This document shows positions 26,259 through 34,017 of a stretch of 35,883 nucleotides of DNA, piece after piece (the stretch's first letter is position 1; every line of letters begins with the position of its first letter). Made by a program: the position numbers and the translations under genes. The DNA lies in contig WTGA01000130.1 of assembly GCA_011523765.1 (NCBI GenBank), positions 1 to 35,883 on the forward strand, in the 5' to 3' direction. This DNA is from Gammaproteobacteria bacterium. GTDB taxonomy: Bacteria > Pseudomonadota > Gammaproteobacteria > Arenicellales > Poriferihabitantaceae. The notes beneath the pieces are model-generated. The model was not told where the DNA came from. It did no database searches and saw nothing but the letters and a program-made list of their open reading frames with translations.

Positions 26259-27416
26259 ATGAAATCGTGTAATCTTGAATTGACCGTGTCTGCAGAGTCT
26301 ATAAAACAAGCATTGAGGGCGGTGAGACATCCAGTTGCCTCCTCCAGCAGCCTGCCGCCGCCCTGTTATCACGAGGAGGACTGGTTCAGGCATGAAATGG
26401 AACGCGTATTCAGGCATGGCTGGTTGGGCATCGGTCATCGCGACCAGTGGAAGATGCCGGGGGATTACTCGGCGATCAATGTCGGAAACATCGCCATCGC
26501 GGTGGTCATGGACGAACACGGTACATTGCAGGCGATGTCGAATTCCTGCCTGCACCGGTCCAGCCGGATCCTGAGCGGAAAAGGGCGCTGCAGGGCCATG
26601 GTGTGCCCGTTTCATGGCTGGAGTTATGATTATTCCGGGCAACTGGTTTCCGCGTCCAGAATGGAGAACACACAGGGGTTTTCTGAAAAAGGGATGGCGC
26701 TGAAAAAATTTCATGTGGCCACACAGGATGGTTTTGTGTTCCTGAGCTTGGAGGAAAACCCGGACACTCTTGATCAGTGGCTGGGTGATTTTTCGGACAG
26801 GCATGCATGCTGGTCGTTGGATGACCTGGTAACGGGGCGCCAGCGGGTCCTGGATGTGGACTGCAACTGGAAGCTTTTTCTCGAGGTGTTCAATGAGTAT
26901 TATCACCTCCCTTACGTCCACCCGGACTCCATCAGCCGCTATTACCCGGAACCGGACCCGACGGATGATGTGATCGGTGAATACACGACCCAGTTTGGTT
27001 CAACGACCGCCAACCCCGCGCTCCTGGAAGAAAACCAGGGTTGTTCCCTGCCGCGGATCAAATCGTTGGGCGAGCGGGAAAAAACAGGGGCCCGGTATAC
27101 CTGGGTCTACCCGAATATGACGTTCGCGGCCGGTTCCGACTGTCTGTGGATGTATCATGTCTACCCCTTGACCGCGACCCGCACCCGGGCGGTCCAGACA
27201 GTCTGTTTCCCGTCACAGACGACCCGACTGCCGGAATTTGAGGCCACATCCGAGATTTACTACTCGCGATTTGATATTGCCATTCATGAAGATATCCCGG
27301 CACTTGAAAAGCAGCAGGCGGGGATGGAATCGCCCTTTGCCGTCCAGGGCCGGTTTTCCGCTTTGGAGCCCAGCGTGGGCAATTTTGCCTGCTGGTATGC
27401 GTCCGTTACCCGGTAA
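26259..27416 (+). CDS. Rieske non-heme iron oxygenase, alpha subunit
   Basis: The 385-residue protein has an N-terminal Rieske [2Fe-2S] domain with C97-x-H99 and C116-x2-H119 (CLHRSS, CPFHGW). A catalytic mononuclear iron domain follows, with the bridging region FNEYYHLPYVHP giving H216 and H221, and an acidic ligand in IAIHEDIP near the C-terminus. It belongs to the single-component-type ring-hydroxylating or demethylating oxygenases, which need a separate reductase. No reductase or beta subunit is adjacent, so the substrate and electron donor are unknown. The ATG at 26259 has no strong ribosome site. Confidence 0.92.
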   Translation: MKSCNLELTVSAESIKQALRAVRHPVASSSSLPPPCYHEEDWFRHEMERVFRHGWLGIGHRDQWKMPGDYSAINVGNIAIAVVMDEHGTLQAMSNSCLHRSSRILSGKGRCRAMVCPFHGWSYDYSGQLVSASRMENTQGFSEKGMALKKFHVATQDGFVFLSLEENPDTLDQWLGDFSDRHACWSLDDLVTGRQRVLDVDCNWKLFLEVFNEYYHLPYVHPDSISRYYPEPDPTDDVIGEYTTQFGSTTANPALLEENQGCSLPRIKSLGEREKTGARYTWVYPNMTFAAGSDCLWMYHVYPLTATRTRAVQTVCFPSQTTRLPEFEATSEIYYSRFDIAIHEDIPALEKQQAGMESPFAVQGRFSALEPSVGNFACWYASVTR

Positions 27417-27455
27417 CGCCATCGGCGGGGTTTCCAGGCCGGAAGCAGGGGCGGG

Positions 27456-28037
27456 TTATCCGTTCAGCAGCCCGGCCACTCTGTCCTGCAATTCCGGCAC
27501 GACCTCCTGTTCGAACCATGGATTCTTTTTCAGCCAGATATTGTTGCGTGGGCTCGGATGGGGCAAAGGCAGCAGGTTCTTGCCATAGCAGCGCCAGCAC
27601 TTGACCGTTTCGGTCAGGTTTTTCTTTCTTTGGCGGCCGAGATGATACCGATGGGCATACTGGCCGATGGCAAGAGTCAGCGTGATTGCGGGAAGAAAGC
27701 CGAGCAGTTTTGCCCGCCAGGTTTCCGCGCATTCCGGCCGGGGGGGCAGGTCGCCATGCTTGCCCGTTCCCGGATAACAGAACCCCATGGGGATGATGGC
27801 GATTTTGCCGGGATCGTAAAACGTGGCCCGGTCGACGTTCATCCACTGCCGCAACCGGTCGCCGCTGGGGTCGTTGAACGGGACCCCGGTGTTGTGGACA
27901 CGAATCCCCGGGGCCTGGCCAGCCACCAGAATTCTTGCGCCCGCCGCCGCAAGAAAAACCGGGTTGGCGCCTTCAGGGAGCGCCGGTTCACAAAGCCGGC
28001 ACCGCTTGATTTCTCCTGTCAGGGCGGTGAGCGACAT
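27456..28037 (-). CDS. Uracil-DNA glycosylase family protein
   Basis: The 193-residue protein of the UDG superfamily has the active-site loop GQAPGIRVHNTGVPFND near 40-56, the adjoining SGDRLRQWM, and the C-terminal motif LPLPHPSPRNNIWLKKN. These are the counterparts of the GEAPG and HPS motifs of family 4/5 enzymes. The N-terminal CRLCE could be half of an iron-sulfur site, but a full four-cysteine set is not evident. The start codon directly follows the dsbB stop (TAAATG), so the pair is cotranscribed. It converges on the Rieske gene. Activity on uracil-DNA is not certain for this subfamily. Confidence 0.82.
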   Translation of the reverse strand: MSLTALTGEIKRCRLCEPALPEGANPVFLAAAGARILVAGQAPGIRVHNTGVPFNDPSGDRLRQWMNVDRATFYDPGKIAIIPMGFCYPGTGKHGDLPPRPECAETWRAKLLGFLPAITLTLAIGQYAHRYHLGRQRKKNLTETVKCWRCYGKNLLPLPHPSPRNNIWLKKNPWFEQEVVPELQDRVAGLLNG

Positions 28038-28520
28038 TTATGGCCTGCGAAATGCTAGCCGGAGGGAAAGCAAGGCAAGCAGGATGAACCAGATCAGGCT
28101 CCATCCCGGCATGGAAATCGCCAATAAAGTCCAGGAAACTTCGGCACATTCCCCGGAACCTTTCAGCACGGTTTCCAGTACCTGGACAAGGGGAAAGGCG
28201 TCCAGCATGAATTCGAGACTGGGCCCGCATTCGGGAACCTGGTCTTCAGGCAGGTTCTGCAACCAGACATGCCGGCCTGCAATGGCGGCACCAGACAGTC
28301 CGCTGACGGCGGCGAGCAGGCCGTAGACGCGTTGCCCGAATCCCCGGGGGTTGTGCAAAAAGCAAACCAGAAAGACAACTCCCATCCCCATAAAGGCCAC
28401 CCGCTGGAAAATACACAGGGGGCAGGGATCGAGCCCCTCAACATGCTGGAAGTACAAGGCAACCGCGATAAGCGCAAAACAGGTGATAAATCCGGAAAAA
28501 GAGATGAAACGACTGGACAT
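28038..28520 (-). CDS. dsbB: Disulfide bond formation protein B
   Basis: DsbB is an inner-membrane quinone reductase that reoxidises periplasmic DsbA. From the ATG at 28520 (MSSRFISFSG) the protein has 160 residues with four helices. The first periplasmic loop carries the CPLC pair (C33, C36), and the second carries C98 (VPECGP) and C125 (GSGECAE). The track's earlier start adds 13 residues without family support. The gene precedes the UDG-like gene. No dedicated DsbA lies beside it; the DsbA-like protein at 10.7 kb has no signal peptide and is unlikely to be its partner. Confidence 0.95.
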   Translation of the reverse strand: MSSRFISFSGFITCFALIAVALYFQHVEGLDPCPLCIFQRVAFMGMGVVFLVCFLHNPRGFGQRVYGLLAAVSGLSGAAIAGRHVWLQNLPEDQVPECGPSLEFMLDAFPLVQVLETVLKGSGECAEVSWTLLAISMPGWSLIWFILLALLSLRLAFRRP

Positions 28521-28796
28521 GGACGGAGAAACACTCACTGGAAAACAGGTTGGTCCCATTTTACATGAGCAGGGAGCCCATGCCTTGGACTGTTGGGCAC
28601 ACCCGTATCATATTTTTGAGCGCAGGGAATTTGTCGACACCCGGTACGACGGCGAATGCAACGGTTTGCATCGCGGATGCTGCGGGTGCACGCCGTTGCC
28701 AATCGGGCCGATACGCAATACACTCGTGTGCCGGGACAAGCCAGGTCGGCCCCCGTTGTTTTGATTCAAATTGAAACCTGTCCAGAGGACTGATTT

Positions 28797-29771
28797 ATGA
28801 CCTATGCCATGCGCATTCACCAACCAGGCGGGCCGGAGCAATTAAGCTGGGATGAAATGGATGTGGGACCCCCCGGACCCGGTGAGGCATTGGTCCGCCA
28901 GTCTGCAGTGGGCCTGAATTTTATTGATGTGTACATGCGTACCGGTCTATATCCCGTAGCGGGGTTGCCGGCCGTGCTGGGCATGGAAGCCACGGGAGTC
29001 GTTGAATCACTTGGCGAGGGCATCGAAGGGCTGCAGGTCAACGACCGGGTTGCGTATGCCATGGTGCCGGGTGCCTATGCGGAAAGGCGGCGGATCGCAG
29101 CGGAAAAACTGCTCAGACTGCCGGACACCATTGATGACCGGACGGCAGCCGGGATGATGCTGAAAGGGTTGACTGCGCATTATCTCCTTTTTCGGACGTA
29201 CCCGGTAAAAGCCGGCGACACGGTGCTGGTGCTGGCGGCAGCGGGGGGTGTCGGGCTCATCCTTTGCCAGTGGGCCCGGCATCTTGGTGCCCGGGTCATC
29301 GGGTGTGTGGGTTCACAGGAAAAGGCGGAACTGGCCAAAGCCAACGGGGCGGATCATATTGTTCTTTATCGTCAAGAAAACATCGCTGAACGGGTCAGGG
29401 ATATTACCGGAGGGGAAGGGGTTGCGGTCTCCTATGACTCCATTGGCCAGGCCACTTTCGAAGCGTCCCTGGATTCCCTTCGCCCTTTTGGTGTGCTCGC
29501 CACGTACGGCAATGCATCCGGGCCGGTTGAACCGTTCAGCCCGGCGATACTGGCCCCCAAAGGGTCGCTGTATGTCACCCGGCCGACGCTGGCAAGCCAC
29601 ACGGCCACGCGCGATTTGCTGGAAGAGGGTGCCGGGCGCCTGTTTGAGGCGGTGGGCAGCGGCGCGGTCAGGGTGTCCGTGAACCAGACGTATGCGTTAT
29701 CGGAAACTGCTCAGGCCCACCGCGACCTGGAAGCACGGACGACCACGGGCTCCACGGTCCTTGTTCCCTGA
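28797..29771 (+). CDS. qor: NADPH:quinone oxidoreductase (QOR-type)
   Basis: This 324-residue zinc-less MDR enzyme reduces quinones with NADPH. The N-terminal half has RQSAVGLNFIDVYMRTGLYP (30s-50s) and LGMEATGVVESLG. The nucleotide loop is AAAGGVG at 147-153, followed by YDSIGQATFEASLDSL. The length is normal. The ATG at 28797 follows a ribosome-like AGAGGA. It is divergent from dsbB across 276 bases and is followed by a palindromic hairpin and a gene-poor region. Confidence 0.94.
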   Translation: MTYAMRIHQPGGPEQLSWDEMDVGPPGPGEALVRQSAVGLNFIDVYMRTGLYPVAGLPAVLGMEATGVVESLGEGIEGLQVNDRVAYAMVPGAYAERRRIAAEKLLRLPDTIDDRTAAGMMLKGLTAHYLLFRTYPVKAGDTVLVLAAAGGVGLILCQWARHLGARVIGCVGSQEKAELAKANGADHIVLYRQENIAERVRDITGGEGVAVSYDSIGQATFEASLDSLRPFGVLATYGNASGPVEPFSPAILAPKGSLYVTRPTLASHTATRDLLEEGAGRLFEAVGSGAVRVSVNQTYALSETAQAHRDLEARTTTGSTVLVP

Positions 29772-29785
29772 GCGCCCATGGGCGC
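29772..29785 (+). terminator. Possible terminator hairpin after qor
   Basis: The perfect palindrome gcgcccatgggcgc begins directly at the qor stop codon and is followed by attct. It is GC-rich and well placed, but the T-tract is weak. Confidence 0.35.
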
Positions 29786-29815
29786 ATTCTCCTGCTGAAA
29801 ACCGGTTCGGTACAC

Positions 29816-29835
29816 TAGCCCGACTTCCGCAACTC
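29816..29835 (+). repeat. Dispersed 20-base repeat, copy 1
   Basis: The sequence tagcccgacttccgcaactc occurs here and, identically, at 35745-35764. The bases just upstream (cggtacac against cggacca) are also similar. This copy is in non-coding DNA. Confidence 0.85.
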
Positions 29836-29877
29836 AACCCGGTTTTCAATCCCCGCCTCCACTCCGAAGTGCAACAC

Positions 29878-29927
29878 CCGCCCTTTTCCTTCATTCGGGC
29901 TTCGCCCTCATTCCGGAAAAGAGGCGG
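29878..29927. repeat. Nested hairpin element
   Basis: The outer arms ccgcccttttcc and ggaaaagaggcgg pair over 12 bases with a single bulged A. They enclose an inner gggc-ttc-gccc stem-loop, itself flanked by tcattc on both sides. Such structures are typical of REP-like or transposon-end sequences. No transposase is nearby. Confidence 0.6.
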
Positions 29928-30220
29928 TGCGGAAACATCAAGGCCTCCCGGCCCCCGAATCTGCCGGAAATGGCAACAATCTCAACGATCCAACATCCTG
30001 ACAGAGCGCGTCCTCCCATGCAAGCCCCAATGTGGCCTCTGCCAGCCGAGCGGGATCGTTCCCGCCGTCCAAACGGGAGGGTTCCGGGCCAGAGGTGGGA
30101 TCGCTGGATTCAGGAGGAGGATGGGAATGTCAAATAATGTCTTTTTCGAGGATTCCGGTGACAATGGTTTCTGTATTTGGTTGGGTTGAAACCCGCTGAA
30201 CCGAATGATTCGACAAAACC

Positions 30221-30964
30221 TCAGGGAACCGTAGTGCGCCCCCCGTCAATGTTGATGACCTGGCCGCTGATATACTGGGAGCCGGCAATGAGAAAATAGA
30301 TGGTTTCGGCGATGTCCTCCGGTTCGCCCGCGCGCTTCAGGGGGGTCCTGGAAATCATTCGCTGTTGCGAAATTTCATCTGTGGCATGTTCCGGCCAGAG
30401 AATGGCGCCGGGGGCCACGGCATTGACCCGGACATGCGGGCCAAGCTCCTGGGCCAGGGACTTGGTGAGCGAGACTAGGCCCGCTTTCGATGCGGCATAA
30501 ATGGAATGACCGGGCAAAGGGCGGTCTGCGTAAATATCCGCCATGTGTACGATGACCCCGTTGTTTTTCGCCAGGTAGGGGGCGGCCGCCTGGGAGATAA
30601 AATAGGGAGCCATCAGGTTGGTCTCCATGATCGCCCGCCACTGGTCTTCGGTAGTGGTGGCCAGGGGGGTCGGGTAAAAAACGGATGCATTGTGGACCAG
30701 GGCATCCAGCCTCCCCAGTTTGTGTGCCGATTCGCGGACCCGGTATTTCATTTCTGAAATCTTTTTCAGGTCTCCCTGTATCAGGGTTACCGAGTCAGGC
30801 CGGATATCACAGAGCTCGGCCTGCAGGTTTTCCGCATCCATGGCACTGCGGTGATGGTGAAGGATGATTCGCATGCCCCGGGAATGCAGGTACCTGGCTG
30901 TACAGGCCCCGATCCGGCGGGACCCCCCTGTGATCAGCGCCACCTTGTCTTCCAGTTTTTTCAT
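30221..30964 (-). CDS. Pteridine reductase (FolM/PTR1-type SDR)
   Basis: The 247-residue SDR reduces pterins or dihydrofolate with NADPH. The loop TGGSRRIG is at 12-19, and HHHRS follows strand 2 and fits NADP binding. At the usual catalytic serine position there is an aspartate (MADIYADRP, D143), then Y156 and K160 (YAASK). Asp-Tyr-Lys is the hallmark of pteridine reductases. The ATG at 30964 has GGAAAGG at good distance; the track's 36 additional residues are not family-like. The divergent neighbour is a MidA-like methyltransferase, an arrangement I recall as common in gammaproteobacteria. Confidence 0.92.
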   Translation of the reverse strand: MKKLEDKVALITGGSRRIGACTARYLHSRGMRIILHHHRSAMDAENLQAELCDIRPDSVTLIQGDLKKISEMKYRVRESAHKLGRLDALVHNASVFYPTPLATTTEDQWRAIMETNLMAPYFISQAAAPYLAKNNGVIVHMADIYADRPLPGHSIYAASKAGLVSLTKSLAQELGPHVRVNAVAPGAILWPEHATDEISQQRMISRTPLKRAGEPEDIAETIYFLIAGSQYISGQVINIDGGRTTVP

Positions 30965-31114
30965 GCCCTTTCCAGGTTGCCTGGCCCGGATTATACCTGC
31001 CGGGTTTCGGTTGCGACAAACGCAGATTGATTGACCGGGACGAATCCCGTAAGGTTTACGGGTTCCGTACACGGCGAGCGGTCGCCCATCCCGATATCAA
31101 GGTGCCGGTATTCC

Positions 31115-32278
31115 ATGTTCCATGAGCCCGACCAAGAGCAGGTCCAGCATTCGTCAATGCTGCGCGATGTCATCGCCGGCGAGATAAAAGCCAATGGAAA
31201 CTGGATGGGCTTTGACCGGTACATGGAACTGGCGCTCTACGCGCCCGGGCTGGGATACTACAGTGCCGGGCCAGTCAAATTCGGCCATGCCGGCGATTTT
31301 GTCACCGCCCCCCTGATGGGACCGCTTTTTGCCCGGTGCATGGCCCGGCAATGCGGTGAAATCCTCCGGACCATGAAACATGCCGATGGGCGGGTTATCG
31401 TGGAATATGGTGCCGGGACCGGGGAATTTTCCCGGGATTTTCTTCAGGCGGCTGAAGAGACCGGATCACTGCCCGACGAGTACTGGATCATCGAGCCGAG
31501 CCCGGACCTCCGGGCCAGGCAGCAAAGGACGATCGAGCAAGCAACCCCGGTTTGTGCGGACCGGGTTTTCTGGCGAACCGACCTCCCCGGGGACGGTGTG
31601 AGCGGCGTGATTATTGCCAATGAACTCCTGGATGCCATGCCGGTCACCCGGTTTGAGGTGGACCCGCAGGGGCAGCCCCGGGAGATCGGGGTGATGCACG
31701 GTGAAAACGGGTTTGAGTGGGCAGTGAGTGAAAACCGCTTGCCGGCATCCTGGTCGGACCGGTTATCCCGATATGCATTGCCGGCGGGTTACCGGAGCGA
31801 AATCGGATACTGTGCCGAAGCCTGGGTGCGGACCGTTGGAGAAAAACTCAATACAGGAGTTGTCCTGTTGTGTGATTATGGATTTCCCCAGCGCGAATAC
31901 TACCATCCGGACCGGAACGATGGCACACTGATGTGCCACTATCGGCATGTGGCACACCCCGATCCCTTTTTTTACCCGGGCATCCAGGATATTTCAGTGC
32001 ATATCGATTTCACGGCGATTCAGCAGGCCGGGCAGAGCGCCGCACTGGAAACGATCGGCTACACGACGCAAAGCAGCTTCCTGCTTTCATTGGGAGTGCT
32101 GGATGAACTGCAGCACGATGGCAATCCAACGCGGGAAACACTGGGGGTTGCCCAGGAAATAAAAAAACTGACCCTGCCCCACGAAATGGGGGAGTTGTTT
32201 AAAGTGATTGCTTTTGGTAAAAACCATGATCGGGATTTACGTGGATTTGCGATGCACAATCGGATAGGGCGGCTGTAG
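31115..32278 (+). CDS. MidA/NDUFAF7-like SAM-dependent methyltransferase
   Basis: The protein, about 387 residues, belongs to the family of mitochondrial NDUFAF7/MidA, an arginine methyltransferase of complex I. Conserved regions are FDRYMELALYAPGLGYYSAG, the motif I VEYGAGTGEFSRDFL, IANELLDAMPV and CDYGFPQREYYHPDR. Bacterial targets are unknown. The ATG at 31115 is chosen because family similarity begins a few residues later. The stop overlaps the uppP start by one base (TAGTG), so the two are translationally coupled. Confidence 0.9.
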   Translation: MFHEPDQEQVQHSSMLRDVIAGEIKANGNWMGFDRYMELALYAPGLGYYSAGPVKFGHAGDFVTAPLMGPLFARCMARQCGEILRTMKHADGRVIVEYGAGTGEFSRDFLQAAEETGSLPDEYWIIEPSPDLRARQQRTIEQATPVCADRVFWRTDLPGDGVSGVIIANELLDAMPVTRFEVDPQGQPREIGVMHGENGFEWAVSENRLPASWSDRLSRYALPAGYRSEIGYCAEAWVRTVGEKLNTGVVLLCDYGFPQREYYHPDRNDGTLMCHYRHVAHPDPFFYPGIQDISVHIDFTAIQQAGQSAALETIGYTTQSSFLLSLGVLDELQHDGNPTRETLGVAQEIKKLTLPHEMGELFKVIAFGKNHDRDLRGFAMHNRIGRL

Positions 32279-33075
32279 TGGACTGGTCACAGGCCTTCTG
32301 GCTTGCTTTGATCCAGGGTGTAACCGAGTTTCTCCCGATTTCCAGTTCCGGGCATCTGGTGCTGGTCCCTTCCCTGTTCGGGTGGACGGACCAGGGACTG
32401 GCATTCGATGTGGCCGTCCATGTGGGGACGCTGGTTGCGGTGATCGCCTATTTTCGAAAGGACATCGGTCTGATTCTGGGTCACTGGCTCCGGTCGCTGG
32501 CCGGTGGTCCGGCGACCGTGTACAGCCATCTTGCCTGGTGCATTGCTTTTGCCTCGGTGTGGGTCGGGCTGGCCGGGTTTGCGTTGGAGGATTTCGTCGA
32601 GTCGCGACTGAGAAATCCGGTATCGATCGCAGCGGCAACCATCCTCTTCGGAATTTTGTTGGGCCTGGCTGACCGGTACGGAACCAAAAAAAGACAGGTC
32701 GAATCCATTAACTGGAAAGACGTGCTGTTTATCAGCGGTGCACAGATACTGGCTCTGGTCCCCGGGACCTCCCGCTCTGGAATCACGATCTCCGCAGGGC
32801 TGATGATGGGCCTGGACCGGCAGGCATCGGCACGCTTTTCTTTTCTGCTCGCAATCCCGGTCATTGCCATGGCCGGTGCCTGGCAGGCAAAAGGCCTGGT
32901 CACCGAGCCTGGACCGGTCAACTGGCCAATCCTTGCATTCGCAACCGGGATTGCGGCACTGGTGGCCATGGTGTGTATCCATTATTTCATGCGCTACCTG
33001 GAAAAGTTCGGCCTGGTTCCGTTTGCCCTGTACCGGGTGGTGCTCGGTGTGATTTTGCTGGCGGTCTTCCTGTAG
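32278..33075 (+). CDS. uppP: Undecaprenyl-diphosphate phosphatase
   Basis: UppP (BacA) is an integral membrane enzyme that recycles undecaprenyl pyrophosphate for peptidoglycan synthesis and confers bacitracin tolerance. The 265-residue product carries both active-site repeats: GVTEFLPISSSGHL (14-27, with E17 and H26) and PGTSRSGITISAGL. The start is a GTG overlapping the previous stop. About eight helices are visible. It follows the MidA-like gene as usual in related genomes, and a P-loop ATPase gene begins 34 bases after it. Confidence 0.96.
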   Translation: MDWSQAFWLALIQGVTEFLPISSSGHLVLVPSLFGWTDQGLAFDVAVHVGTLVAVIAYFRKDIGLILGHWLRSLAGGPATVYSHLAWCIAFASVWVGLAGFALEDFVESRLRNPVSIAAATILFGILLGLADRYGTKKRQVESINWKDVLFISGAQILALVPGTSRSGITISAGLMMGLDRQASARFSFLLAIPVIAMAGAWQAKGLVTEPGPVNWPILAFATGIAALVAMVCIHYFMRYLEKFGLVPFALYRVVLGVILLAVFL

Positions 33076-33109
33076 AATCCTATCCCTTGTTTCCAACCCA
33101 GCAGTTTGC

Positions 33110-33946
33110 ATGAAAAAGACAGCCAAAGAATTCAGGCGGTGTCCCAACAAGGCGATTACCCTGCTGGGAATGTCGGGGGTCGGCAAGACGACCCTGTCGG
33201 CCAAGCTGCCCCGCAGCGCCTGGTTTCATTTTTCAGGGGACTACCGCATTGGCACCCAATACTTGGACGAGCCGATCCTGGACGATATCAAGGCGAAGGC
33301 AATGGAAAACCGCTATTTGCGCCATTTGCTGTTAACCGATTCCATCTATATCCGCAACAATATCACCATTGACCATTTGCACCCCATCTCCTGCTTTCTC
33401 GGCAAGATTGGAAACCAGGAGCTGGGAGGATTGACGGTGGAGGAGTTCAAACGGCGTCAGGGACTGTTTCGTGCTGCAGAAGTCCGTGCAATGGCCGATG
33501 TGCCGATGTTCATGGAAAAGGCTAGGAATATCTATGGCTATTCCCACTTTGTCAACGACGCCGGGGGCAGCATCTGCACCCTGTCCGACGAGGAATGCTG
33601 GTCGGCATTGTCCCGAAAAACCATTGTCCTGTACCTGCATGCCAGCGACGACATGGAACACACTCTGGTCCAGCGGGCCCAGCACAAGCCGAAACCAATT
33701 TTCTACGGAGAGCGATTTCTGGATAACCAGCTTGCGGTCTATCTGGAGGAAAATGCCCTGCGCTCTACCGATGAGATCGTGCCGGACGAGTTCGCACAGT
33801 GGATATTCCCGAGATTGATCGGGTATCGCAAGCCCCATTATGAATTGCTGGCGGAGCAATATGGCCATGTCATTGAAGCGGAAAGGATATTTGATATGCG
33901 CGACGAAAAAGATATTATTGACCTGGTTTGCGAAAGCATGGGTTGA
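33110..33946 (+). CDS. Conserved P-loop ATPase of unknown function
   Basis: The 278-residue protein has a Walker A motif GMSGVGKTT (20-28) near its start. Later come FHFSGDYRIGTQYLDEPI, a central DVPMFMEKARNIYGYSHFVNDAGGS segment, and KTIVLYLHASDDMEHTLVQRA (quoted in part: KTIVLYLHAS). The spacing suggests a nucleotide-kinase-like NTPase, not an AAA+ protein. No classical Walker B sequence is obvious. I do not recognise a named function. It lies between uppP and metA on the same strand and is probably cotranscribed with one or both. Confidence 0.72.
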   Translation: MKKTAKEFRRCPNKAITLLGMSGVGKTTLSAKLPRSAWFHFSGDYRIGTQYLDEPILDDIKAKAMENRYLRHLLLTDSIYIRNNITIDHLHPISCFLGKIGNQELGGLTVEEFKRRQGLFRAAEVRAMADVPMFMEKARNIYGYSHFVNDAGGSICTLSDEECWSALSRKTIVLYLHASDDMEHTLVQRAQHKPKPIFYGERFLDNQLAVYLEENALRSTDEIVPDEFAQWIFPRLIGYRKPHYELLAEQYGHVIEAERIFDMRDEKDIIDLVCESMG

Positions 33947-34017
33947 GAAGCCCGAAAAATCCGATCATGAGTTCATTTCAGTACAGCAGCATTGCCCGGC
34001 CGGAGCCCGTTTGAACC

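Larger units (their letters stand above)
29772..30220. other. 449-base gap rich in inverted repeats
   Basis: No gene is supported here; the ORF-track entries lack recognisable motifs. The stretch contains the palindrome after qor, one copy of a 20-base repeat (also at 35745), a nested hairpin (29878-29927), and further short inverted repeats around 30050-30120. The pattern suggests decayed mobile-element or repeat DNA, not a regulatory region. Confidence 0.5.

Noticed and set aside
29692-30189. 165-residue ORF after qor
   Set aside because: It begins inside qor in another frame and crosses hairpins and a repeat; no domain recognised.
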